Made by a program: the position numbers and the translations under genes. DNA of 21,554 nt from a virus, in the IMG/VR virus record IMGVR_UViG_3300044639_001935, positions 1-21,554 of that record; one strand, given 5' to 3'. The notes below the pieces were generated by a model. That model was not told where the DNA came from and ran no database searches. It saw nothing but the letters and a program-made list of their open reading frames with translations. Of the stretch, positions 6,662 to 12,284 are shown one piece after another. The stretch's first letter is position 1, and the number at the start of each line of letters is the position of its first letter.

Positions 6662-6686
6662 GCATAACAATTGATTAGCGTTCGTC
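6662..6686 (+). other. Minimal attC-like boundary E
   Basis: Only the outer boxes remain: GCATAAC (6662-6668) and GTTCGTC (6680-6686), 11 bases apart, with no stem arms. Both boxes are identical to those of site C, so an internal deletion of a full attC is the simplest reading. The tRNA-like gene starts ten bases beyond the core. Confidence 0.45.
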
Positions 6687-6690
6687 TCAA

Positions 6691-6788
6691 TGGATCGGGC
6701 AGGACTCGAACCTGCAAAGACAGCCGACGTGGCTACAGATACCGTTTCTGCTCTCGGCGCAAAACGCCGTCGTCTAGTCCACCGATCC
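6691..6788 (-). tRNA. tRNA-like gene, 98 nt, non-standard core, isotype unclear
   Basis: On the minus strand GGATCGG and CCGATCC make a perfect 7-bp acceptor stem with discriminator A. GCAGG-TTCGAGT-CCTGC is a textbook T arm. The 64 bases between are unusual. One fold gives an anticodon-like hairpin CGGC-GTTTTGC-GCCG (anticodon TTT, Lys, at 6763-6761) but leaves only nine bases for a D arm. Another gives GCAGA-AACGGTA-TCTGT (CGG, 6744-6742) with a long variable arm AGCC/GGCT but lacks the universal U33. No CCA is encoded. It could be a class II-like phage tRNA, a decayed tRNA or a tRNA mimic. It ends ten bases from cassette core E. Confidence 0.6.
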
Positions 6789-6807
6789 TTGTTGCCTATT
6801 TTTTTAC

Positions 6808-7104
6808 CTAATTCACACCAAGCTCCTTCAACGCCATATTGCACTCCCAAACAATCCGAGCATTGATATGTGCTACCTGATCGTCAGGAGACAGATCTCC
6901 GAAGTCAGCTTCAGGGTCATAATGCCAGGAAGCCAAAAGCTTGATTCCTTGCAGCACAGCGATCTGCTTGTACCGCTGTTCCGTTCGTTGCTGCTCCATA
7001 GTCTGAATATGGGCCCTGACCACAGCCAACTTTGCTTTGACCGCGATCGACTCGCTTTCGTAGGCGAGTTCTTCAAGCAGTTCGATAGGTGTTTTAGTTC
7101 TCAT
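6808..7104 (-). CDS. Hypothetical helical protein (98 aa)
   Basis: The product begins MRTKTPIELLEELAYESESI and is mainly helical, with a Gln/Arg-rich middle (HIQTMEQQRTEQRYKQIAVL) and an acidic DPEADFGDLSPDDQ stretch. I do not recognise it. The ATG at 7104 overlaps the TGA of the 32-residue membrane-protein gene as ATGA, so translation is probably coupled; GGAGG lies ten bases upstream. The segment between this stop and the tRNA-like gene (6789-6807) includes a T7 run on the plus strand and no other feature. Confidence 0.65.
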   Translation of the reverse strand: MRTKTPIELLEELAYESESIAVKAKLAVVRAHIQTMEQQRTEQRYKQIAVLQGIKLLASWHYDPEADFGDLSPDDQVAHINARIVWECNMALKELGVN

Positions 7105-7199
7105 CGCATCCAGTCCTCCAACATGACGTACCCCCAAACACCACACGCTAGGTACACACACACGACGCAAAAGATTTCAGCAAGTGCAATCCAAGTCAT
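7101..7199 (-). CDS. Very small single-span membrane protein (32 aa)
   Basis: A 32-codon frame (MTWIALAEIFCVVCVYLACG, then VWGYVMLEDWMR) starts at an ATG with GGAGG eight bases upstream. It begins two bases after the stop of the preceding gene and ends with its TGA overlapping the next ATG (ATGA). Residues 4-26 are strongly hydrophobic, so it should span the membrane once, with a short charged C-terminus. Function is unknown; phage early operons often carry such peptides. The precise fit between two neighbours and the ribosome-binding site argue that it is real despite its length. Confidence 0.68.
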   Translation of the reverse strand: MTWIALAEIFCVVCVYLACGVWGYVMLEDWMR

Positions 7200-7200
7200 G

Positions 7201-7452
7201 TCAACTAACCTCCGTAGCCGTATCGGCCAAATACTCTGCGACCAAACTAACCAATGCACGTTGCTGCTGCTTAGTCACTACATCGCTCAATGCCAAACGC
7301 AAAAGAATCTCCGCGTCTGTATCTGACTTCGCGGCAACAAACTTTGTGCTCTTGTGTGCGTTGCAGTACTTTTGGTTTGGCGCCGACGGGTCGTACAAGC
7401 AGCCGCAATTCTTTGCCACGCAACGGCGTTTTGAGTATTTTGGTTTTTTCAT
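7201..7452 (-). CDS. Small basic Cys/His protein, possible zinc finger (83 aa)
   Basis: The N-terminal half is basic and metal-binding in style: MKKPKYSKRRCVAKNCGCLY, then DPSAPNQKYCNAHKSTKF. C11, C16, C18, C30 and H33 can form a CxxxxC...CxxH site of the kind seen in small treble-clef or CGNR-like proteins (PSAPNQKYC is typical of proteins that check a metal knuckle). The C-terminal half is helical. The start has only a weak ribosome-binding site (AGGT). It lies just after a terminator hairpin in its direction of transcription, so its expression probably needs read-through or antitermination. Confidence 0.66.
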   Translation of the reverse strand: MKKPKYSKRRCVAKNCGCLYDPSAPNQKYCNAHKSTKFVAAKSDTDAEILLRLALSDVVTKQQQRALVSLVAEYLADTATEVS

Positions 7453-7475
7453 AGCTAAGACCTAGTGGCAAAAGT

Positions 7476-7511
7476 AAAATAAAAAACCCGGTCGGCAGGT
7501 CGTAGCCGGGT
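7476..7511 (-). terminator. Rho-independent terminator-like hairpin inside early operon
   Basis: On the minus strand ACCCGG (7511-7506) pairs with CCGGGT (7491-7486) around a 14-base loop, followed by T6 and a further T/A-rich run (7486-7476). It lies between the stop at 7548 and the start at 7452, with no room for a promoter downstream of it, so it may attenuate the distal early operon. Confidence 0.65.
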
Positions 7512-7547
7512 GCTACTTGAAGGATTAACGCCCGCCTCGTCAGACAA

Positions 7548-7931
7548 TTAAGCGGAGATGATGCTGTTTGCAAAAATCGCGTTCCGCATCTCTTCATCAA
7601 GACCTTCAAACACAATTTCCTGCAACGTCGGATCAAGAGACTCAGATGCAGCAATAGCCGCAATCACCTTTTTTAGTTTCTTGTTTTCCGCTCTCAGTTT
7701 TTCGTTTTCAATTAGCAATGCCATCCTTTCGGTTTCGGCCTTACTCACCCGATTTGTCGGAATGCCCTTATGCTTCATCAGCGATGCGACCGAACCAGAT
7801 GTAATTTTGAAACCAAGATCCTTCTCAGCGTGTGTTGCCAATTCTTGTAGCGTACCTCGCTGGCCAATCGACAAACGCTCTCTGTTTGCGTCAATCCACC
7901 GACTTAGCTTGTCTGCGTTTACTACATTCAC
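7548..7931 (-). CDS. Putative DNA-binding protein with HTH and C-terminal coiled coil (127 aa)
   Basis: This 127-residue protein has residues 20-60 that look like a helix-turn-helix (TLQELATHAEKDLGFKITSG, then SVASLMKHKGI). A perfect-looking short leucine zipper follows (LLIENEKLRAENKKLKKVIA), and the tail is acidic. A DNA-binding dimer such as a transcriptional regulator is likely, but no family is recognised. The start is GTG at 7931, with GGAGG nine bases upstream, and the GTGA overlap with the preceding stop supports it. Being in the middle of the early operon, it could control late steps or host genes (inference). Confidence 0.7.
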   Translation of the reverse strand: MNVVNADKLSRWIDANRERLSIGQRGTLQELATHAEKDLGFKITSGSVASLMKHKGIPTNRVSKAETERMALLIENEKLRAENKKLKKVIAAIAASESLDPTLQEIVFEGLDEEMRNAIFANSIISA

Positions 7932-8197
7932 TTTCGCTTACCTCCAACACGTTTTGCCCATCGACGCAGTTCCGACACTGGAACTGTAAATTGATCGTCT
8001 CTGAACTGCACAAAAATAGCAGGCGCACCATCAAGAACATCTGGACTAATGCACCCCCTAGTTCCTCGAATTTGCTTATGCCATAAGCATTGCTTGCCAA
8101 CAAAAAACGGATCTTCCCATTCCGTCTTAAATCCGTAGGTATCCAAATCCACAGGGCACGGTTCGCAACCGCAAGATCGCTCAACTTCGGAATTCAT
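7928..8197 (-). CDS. Cys-rich hypothetical protein (89 aa)
   Basis: The protein starts MNSEVERSCGCEPCPVDLDT. Together with GKQCLWHKQIRGTRGC it holds five Cys and one His that may bind zinc. The C-terminal part is a mixed beta/basic segment (PAIFVQFRDDQFTVPVSELR, RWAKRVGGKRK), so a nucleic-acid contact is possible. No family is recognised. The ATG at 8197 is chosen because AAGGA is 11 bases upstream; an ATG at 8209 has no properly spaced site. It overlaps the 3' end of the upstream 283-residue gene by 17 bases and the downstream GTG start by four. Confidence 0.66.
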   Translation of the reverse strand: MNSEVERSCGCEPCPVDLDTYGFKTEWEDPFFVGKQCLWHKQIRGTRGCISPDVLDGAPAIFVQFRDDQFTVPVSELRRWAKRVGGKRK

Positions 8198-9032
8198 TTT
8201 GCACCGCATCCTTGAAATTGTTTAATACCAAGACAGCATCCGTAATGTCGTTTAGTAAGCATTCAACGACCGCTTTCGTAAGTTTCTTGCGATCTGGGTT
8301 CGCAACCAACCTGTCCCATCGATCCGGGTCTTCATTCATTTTCTCAATCGCTTCAACGCCCTTCATCACGCTGCTTACCCATCGAACAAAATGATGAGCC
8401 TCGCCACTTGTCTTGCGCGCCGGTTGATACTCCCTTGGAAGTTCATTGACAACGAAGTTGCCTGTTAGCTTCGGGCGACGGTATGTCGGTTCTGGCTCGC
8501 CAGCTTCCTTCGCCTTCTCGACCTTCTCTTGATGCTGCCGCTCCGTTCTGGCAACAACCGCTTCGTGTGCCTTTACGATCGCGGCCCACTGGTCGGCAAC
8601 CTTTTTTGGGTTGGCAACGGCAACGGGAACTTCGACCTGTGTCTTGGTCCCGTCCCGCTTTTCAACGATCCGCTTCTCGGTCTTAAACTTGGCGATGGCG
8701 TTCTCGTGCTCAAAGAACTGGCGAACTTGCGACTCAATACTAGGCCCCACTTTTGTGGGACCCAGATTTTGCTCGATGGCCGAATGCACTAAGTACGCTT
8801 TGATCTTGTATTGAGCTGTTGTGTATGCCAGCCCCTCCACGTCCTTGCAGTAATCCTCGAACGTGTCGTATGGTCCGACCAGCCGATAGGCTTGGTTGTC
8901 CCTCATCTCCATCAGCAACTTGCCTAGCTGGACGTAATCCCGAAGACATTCGCGAATACGTTTATCCAGCTCCTTAGCTGCGTTAATTGTCACGTTGTCG
9001 ATCAACTCGCCGCTTACCACTCTCAATCCCAT
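8181..9032 (-). CDS. Phage protein with ParB/KorB-like HTH-style N-terminus (283 aa)
   Basis: This 283-residue protein has a recognisable phage and plasmid pattern in its N-terminus. A helical start is followed by LGKLLMEMRDNQAYRLVGPY, DTFEDYCKDVEGLAYTTAQY and KIKAYLV. The LGxxLxxxRxxxxY...YxTFExYC...G...YA arrangement occurs in regulators and replication accessory proteins with a helix-turn-helix at that point (DUF3102-like, from memory). The middle (140-190) is charged and coiled, and the C-terminus is again helical (RKKLTKAVVECLLNDITDAV). DNA binding is likely and the exact role unknown. AGGAAAGGG lies nine bases before the ATG. Confidence 0.66.
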   Translation of the reverse strand: MGLRVVSGELIDNVTINAAKELDKRIRECLRDYVQLGKLLMEMRDNQAYRLVGPYDTFEDYCKDVEGLAYTTAQYKIKAYLVHSAIEQNLGPTKVGPSIESQVRQFFEHENAIAKFKTEKRIVEKRDGTKTQVEVPVAVANPKKVADQWAAIVKAHEAVVARTERQHQEKVEKAKEAGEPEPTYRRPKLTGNFVVNELPREYQPARKTSGEAHHFVRWVSSVMKGVEAIEKMNEDPDRWDRLVANPDRKKLTKAVVECLLNDITDAVLVLNNFKDAVQNEFRS

Positions 9033-9080
9033 ATTAATAACCCTTTCCTATACATGCTGGCTAACCGTTGCCTTTCGGCA

Positions 9081-9398
9081 TTACTTCTGTCTCCTCAAAT
9101 CACATCCCAAACATCGCCTTACAGCGAGCTTGACCCCGCACGTTGGACATCGCATGTTCGCATGGTACGGATGCTGGCGTTGCAGCCGGCCGACGTAGGC
9201 CAAATACCAACTGCGAACACGTTGCTCCGTCCAATAAGTGTCACCGTCTAACTCCAGCACTTGCCGTTTAGCGAGCCTCCTGATCAGCGAATCGATCGTT
9301 GCCTCGTAGCCATAAAGCACAGACTCACGAATTTCTATTTCGTCGTCGCGCGTAACCCGAGGTTCTCCAATTCGCTTTTGCTTGCCGATCCGTGGCAT
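9081..9398 (-). CDS. Hypothetical protein with C-terminal zinc ribbon (105 aa)
   Basis: The 105-residue product has a basic N-terminus (MPRIGKQKRIGEPRVTRDDE) and a helical middle that resembles a winged-helix (SVLYGYEATIDSLIRRLAKR, QVLELDGDTYWTEQRVRSWY). A CPTCG...CLGC ribbon lies at residues 84-99. Together this suggests a small DNA- or RNA-binding protein. The start is supported by GGAG nine bases upstream. The gene begins 12 bases after the acetyltransferase stop. No family name can be given. Confidence 0.7.
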   Translation of the reverse strand: MPRIGKQKRIGEPRVTRDDEIEIRESVLYGYEATIDSLIRRLAKRQVLELDGDTYWTEQRVRSWYLAYVGRLQRQHPYHANMRCPTCGVKLAVRRCLGCDLRRQK

Positions 9399-9410
9399 CG
9401 ATGTCGACTC

Positions 9411-9872
9411 CTATGCCTCGTACTTCATATGCAAGACTTTCAATCGCTTCTTGCCAGTGTGGACGTACTCCACACCTAGCTTGTCTGGGCGAGTGATGAA
9501 CCCATGTTTCTCGAAAAAGCGAATCGCCGGCACATTGTCTTCCCGCACCTTCGTTCTAATGCGCCGACGATCGCTTACGAGACCTAACTTGAGATGCCGC
9601 ACCAACTCTGTCGCGACCCCTTGAAATCGAAACTCGGGAGCCACTGCCATGTTGAGTATGTAGTACTGAAGGTCGTCGAAGACGTAGATCATGTAGGCAG
9701 CAATGCGACCGCGCGCCTCGTACACTAGGCCGATACAATCCTGCATTGCCAACCATTCCATGATCTCTGTCTCCGTTAGCGGTAGAGCAAAGCACTGCTG
9801 CTCTATCCGCGCGACAACAGGTACATCAGATGACAGTAGCCAACGAATACTCATGGCATCAGTCCTTAACAT
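9411..9872 (-). CDS. GNAT-family N-acetyltransferase, RimI-like
   Basis: This 153-residue acetyltransferase of the GNAT fold transfers acetyl from acetyl-CoA to an amine, often a protein N-terminus in the RimI group. Visible motifs are YYILNMAVAPEFRFQGVATE (beta-4, then the pyrophosphate-binding RxxGxA loop), LVRHLKLGLVSDRRRIRTKV and VREDNVPAIRFFEKHGFITR (beta-5 to helix 4). The N-terminus RTDAMSIRWLLSSDVPVVAR matches, from memory, a planctomycetal RimI style. I chose ATG 9872, with GGAG six bases upstream; ATG 9854 is an alternative. It overlaps the 31-residue membrane-protein gene. In a phage it may modify a host or phage protein; the substrate is unknown. Confidence 0.87.
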   Translation of the reverse strand: MLRTDAMSIRWLLSSDVPVVARIEQQCFALPLTETEIMEWLAMQDCIGLVYEARGRIAAYMIYVFDDLQYYILNMAVAPEFRFQGVATELVRHLKLGLVSDRRRIRTKVREDNVPAIRFFEKHGFITRPDKLGVEYVHTGKKRLKVLHMKYEA

Positions 9873-9961
9873 GACAAGACTCCTAAGATGATTCCTAAAA
9901 GGATCGTTCCTCCTACCAACAGTTCCGTCAGCCACGGCATCTCAAGCAGATCATCTACCAT
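9866..9961 (-). CDS. Very small single-span membrane protein (31 aa)
   Basis: A 31-codon frame reads MVDDLLEMPWLTELLVGGTI, then LLGIILGVLSC. The acidic N-terminus and a continuous hydrophobic segment from residue 11 suggest an inner-membrane peptide; the final Cys is notable. The ATG overlaps the stop of the DUF669 gene and CAGGAG lies ten bases upstream. Its own TAA overlaps the chosen start of the acetyltransferase gene. Function is unknown. Tight packing on both sides supports it as a coding unit. Confidence 0.62.
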   Translation of the reverse strand: MVDDLLEMPWLTELLVGGTILLGIILGVLSC

Positions 9962-10398
9962 GGTTTAGCGACTCCTGTGGGAGCCACCACAGGGGCCGCA
10001 GCAACCATGTTGTCACAAGGCCGATAAGCCTTGACGACATTCTTGAACTCGCCTGTGTCCTCACGCTTCTCCAGTGCAACGACAACTCGCAATCGCTTGT
10101 TATGAAGCACTGCCGTGTTGGGAGGATTGGCGACTCCGACCGCTTTGCAGATCGCGGCCAACGTACCTCGAGCAATGTTTTGCGCTTGCTCGGAACGGTT
10201 CCATAGATTCAGGTTGTCGTAAAGCGTTCGGTTTTGGTACTTGCCGTCGACAATCTGCAACTTGAGAGCAACGTACCGACCTCCCTTCGCCGTTGGCTTG
10301 TCATCGCTCTCGATGATGATCGCGTTGTACTCGCCTGGCTCAATCGGAGCGTAATCCTGAACCACATACTCACTAGCGTTAAAATCCAACGTAGCCAC
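9955..10398 (-). CDS. DUF669-family protein, SSB-like recombination/replication partner
   Basis: The 147-residue product matches the DUF669 pattern of phage proteins that bind single-stranded DNA or stand in for SSB. An opening ATLDFNASEYVVQDYAPIEP is followed by GEYNAIIIESDDKPTAKGGR, YVALKLQIVDGKYQNRTLYD, NLNLWN and the helix QAQNIARGTLAAICKAVGV. The C-terminus has an Ala/Pro tail (AAAPVVAPTGVAKPW). The start is GTG 10398, with AGGAGG six bases upstream, overlapping nothing and ten bases after the ATPase stop. Position right behind a Sak4-like ATPase is the usual pairing in phages, where the two act together in single-strand annealing or strand exchange. Confidence 0.85.
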   Translation of the reverse strand: MATLDFNASEYVVQDYAPIEPGEYNAIIIESDDKPTAKGGRYVALKLQIVDGKYQNRTLYDNLNLWNRSEQAQNIARGTLAAICKAVGVANPPNTAVLHNKRLRVVVALEKREDTGEFKNVVKAYRPCDNMVAAAPVVAPTGVAKPW

Positions 10399-10408
10399 AA
10401 CTGACCTC

Positions 10409-11203
10409 CTAGAACATGTTTGACAAAGATGGCACGGAATCTTCAATCACAGGTTCGCGCTTCGCGGAACCGAAGCTCGGCACAATGCCACTGAGTGGCT
10501 CGTAAAACGACTCGATGCTCATCGGCACCTCGTCCGGCAGATGCAATCGATTCTTCGCTTCGATCGCCGGTTGCTTGTTGCACACGATGACGCGTTCACC
10601 AGTCGACAACGCGATGTGTCGCTCCTGGTTGTATCCCTCATCGCGTTTGCGAGTGAATCGCTTGTGTTTAAGAAACAGCACTTCGTCGCACCACTCGGTC
10701 ACGCAACCCGAACCGCTTCTATGCAACGCTGGTCGATAAAAGTTAAACGTATCCCCTTCGGGATCAGCAAACCGATCGATCGTTTCGTGGCACGTCATCA
10801 CCACATGGCGATTTTGGTGCCAATAAAACTCCAGCATCGTGAGCACCTTTTTCCACAGCTTTTCCAAAGCTTGGTAGCCTTTGCCGTAACCAATGTCCTC
10901 AACCGTCTGCTTCCCGGCTTGGCGAGCGACCTCGTCCATCAGCAACTTCTCAAGCCAGTCCGCAGTATCTAGCACTAGCGTCCGATATTGCGTGTTGACT
11001 AGTTCGACAACCAGTATGTCTTGCAACTCCGCAAACGACTTGATGCGCTCGGTGCTGTCGCAATTAATGCCGTAAACACCGTCCTCAAAATTCAGGACGA
11101 TTGGTTCTGGAAACTGCGTAGCCAATGTCGATTTGCCGATGCCGTTCTCACCGTACAACAGCATTCGACGCGCTTTCTTCTGCACACCTTTATTGATCTT
11201 CAT
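10409..11203 (-). CDS. Sak4-like RecA-fold ATPase (AAA_24 family), phage recombinase
   Basis: The 264-residue P-loop ATPase has Walker A YGENGIGKST (G18-S25), Walker B TLVLDTADWLE (D79) and a sensor-like HVVMTCHETIDRF. These fit the AAA_24/Sak4 group of single-domain RecA-like phage recombinases that anneal or pair DNA strands with an SSB partner. The start at MKINKG (11203) is chosen over longer frames because homology begins there; the ribosome-binding site is weak (AAGGGT, far upstream), and the start overlaps the upstream gene by 14 bases. The C-terminal Ser/Pro-rich tail with a final SNMF could contact the SSB-like partner encoded next (inference). Confidence 0.86.
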   Translation of the reverse strand: MKINKGVQKKARRMLLYGENGIGKSTLATQFPEPIVLNFEDGVYGINCDSTERIKSFAELQDILVVELVNTQYRTLVLDTADWLEKLLMDEVARQAGKQTVEDIGYGKGYQALEKLWKKVLTMLEFYWHQNRHVVMTCHETIDRFADPEGDTFNFYRPALHRSGSGCVTEWCDEVLFLKHKRFTRKRDEGYNQERHIALSTGERVIVCNKQPAIEAKNRLHLPDEVPMSIESFYEPLSGIVPSFGSAKREPVIEDSVPSLSNMF

Positions 11204-11567
11204 GGCGACCACATACCCTTCCATCTGCGAATTCGTAGCGAGACAGAAGATCGATGTAGCTAACGAGACCGCGCACGGTCTCCACTCCATCGTCGTCGAC
11301 CAGCAGCACGGTTTCGAGCGCGCCGGTCTCCACATTGATCAGCCAATTGTCCGTAGCCATCTCTTCGATGAACTCACTGGCATTGCGGAACGATCGCACT
11401 CCGTTCCGCTTTTCCTCTGCCACGACCAGATGAAAACTGCTTGTCACTGCGTCATCCAGCATCCACTGAATCACGCCATGATTCGTCACTACATGCTCGC
11501 CACGGCTTGGCTTGCCGTACCGCACAGGTTTCCATCCCTCTGGACAACCATCTAACCTCATAATCAT
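11190..11567 (-). CDS. Hypothetical protein (125 aa) between RusA and Sak4 genes
   Basis: I do not recognise this 125-residue protein. It begins MIMRLDGCPEGWKPVRYGKP and looks alpha/beta with a repeated hydrophobic-acidic pattern (HLVVAEEKRNGVRSFRNASE, FIEEMATDNWLINVETGALE). Its length and position in the recombination block suggest an accessory factor. The ATG at 11567 has GGAGG seven bases upstream, and a second ATG at 11561 is possible. It overlaps RusA by four bases and the ATPase by 14, so the three are tightly coupled. Confidence 0.68.
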   Translation of the reverse strand: MIMRLDGCPEGWKPVRYGKPSRGEHVVTNHGVIQWMLDDAVTSSFHLVVAEEKRNGVRSFRNASEFIEEMATDNWLINVETGALETVLLVDDDGVETVRGLVSYIDLLSRYEFADGRVCGRHEDQ

Positions 11568-11902
11568 TTACACACCTCCAAGGAAACTAACAAACAACCA
11601 CCACTAACACTGTTTCCGCGAACGACACTCAACCGATCAATTTGGGAGTCGTCGTCATAAAGACCCGCATGCATCATGGCATCGAGGGTCGCTTTCAAAA
11701 TGTTGTCTACGTCGCGCCGTCTTCGGTCGGGCGCGCACATCACGATCGCCACATCAAGGCGACCCATCATCTTCGGCAGACCAAACGTTGCCGCAACGAC
11801 ATCGCGTCGATACCTAAGTCCATCAGCGCTAATCACGGTGCGATTCCTCCACACTCGGTAGTACCGATTCAGACTCGGCGGCCAAGGCAACTTGATCTGC
11901 AT
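11564..11902 (-). CDS. rusA: RusA-family Holliday junction resolvase
   Basis: The 112-residue enzyme carries the RusA signature: N-terminal PWPPSLNRYYR (6-16), GLRYRRDVVAA (28-38) and the acidic catalytic motif RRDVDNILKATLDAMMHAGL with D64 and D66, followed by YDDDSQIDRL (D85), matching the three metal-binding aspartates of E. coli RusA. It should cut Holliday junctions during phage recombination or before packaging. The start at 11902 is required because the conserved PWPPS begins five residues later; it lies 74 bases inside the upstream excisionase-like gene, in another frame. GGAT eight bases upstream is the ribosome-binding site. Confidence 0.9.
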   Translation of the reverse strand: MQIKLPWPPSLNRYYRVWRNRTVISADGLRYRRDVVAATFGLPKMMGRLDVAIVMCAPDRRRRDVDNILKATLDAMMHAGLYDDDSQIDRLSVVRGNSVSGGCLLVSLEVCK

Positions 11903-12098
11903 AGAACTCGATCCTTCGCACAACGAAATCCTTCAACGCGGCTACCGGGTAGAACCTCTCCCCCTTGTCGCCAAACAATCGGTAGCACGGCAGTTCGCCA
12001 CTCTGCGTCAACTTGGTGAGCGTCGTGATAGAGATGCCGAGCATTTCGCTCGCCTCTCTGGCACCCACGGCAATCGGCTGAACATCTCTTTGCTGCAT
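11829..12098 (-). CDS. Excisionase/AlpA-like MerR-type HTH protein
   Basis: The 89-residue protein has a winged helix-turn-helix of the excisionase or HTH_17 group: VGAREASEMLGISITTLTKL, then TQSGELPCYRL and a wing ERFYPVAALKDFVVRR. Such proteins bend DNA at attP to favour excision or act as repressors of the divergent promoter. It is the first gene of the leftward early operon and faces a palindrome-rich control region, while the integrase lies on the other side; both facts fit Xis or an early regulator. GAGGA is six bases before the ATG. The acidic tail past residue 65 overlaps the RusA gene. Confidence 0.8.
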   Translation of the reverse strand: MQQRDVQPIAVGAREASEMLGISITTLTKLTQSGELPCYRLFGDKGERFYPVAALKDFVVRRIEFYADQVALAAESESVLPSVEESHRD

Positions 12099-12284
12099 CG
12101 CAATCCTCTTCTAACGGTTGACAGCAACTGTTGCGGTCAACACGGAGAAGATTATCGATGTCCAGAGTTCATTGCAACTACTCTGTCAACAAAAATTGTC
12201 ACAAAATCACCAACAATTTTGCTTATACTGCGGAATCGTAGGATTTCCACTGTTTTTTTGCGTTGTACATGCGATGATGCATGC
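12099..12284. promoter_or_regulatory. Divergent control region between early-left and rightward genes
   Basis: This 186-base spacer separates two divergent units. It holds a 25-base near-perfect palindrome at 12117-12141 (arms GTTGACAGCAAC and GTTGCGGTCAAC, one mismatch) just ahead of the leftward start, and a perfect 8-bp inverted pair AAAATTGT/ACAATTTT at 12192-12220, directly before a TATACT hexamer (12224-12229) that fits a rightward -10. A TTGACA hexamer lies on the minus strand at 12189-12184 without a convincing -10. I read this as the operator region of the lysis-lysogeny switch (inference). Confidence 0.6.

Larger units (their letters stand above)
4930..6686. mobile_element. Integron-type gene cassette array (attC-bounded, no intI seen)
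   Basis: Five small minus-strand genes are separated by GTTRRRY-like cores at 4930, 5305, 5705, 6106, 6431 and 6680. This gives cassettes of about 375, 400, 401, 325 and 249 bp. Three boundaries carry complete attC elements and two carry shortened ones. In every cassette the stop codon of the reversed gene lies 9-13 bp inside the left core, a regular arrangement not expected from ordinary operon spacing. No integron integrase is encoded in the window, so this resembles a CALIN-type cluster inside a phage operon. The genes within are unknown, as is usual for cassettes. Confidence 0.82.

Noticed and set aside
11892-12284. Longer plus-strand frame extending the 12285 gene leftward
   Set aside because: It would run through the divergent control region and opposite two well-supported genes. 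The protein-like part starts at 12285.
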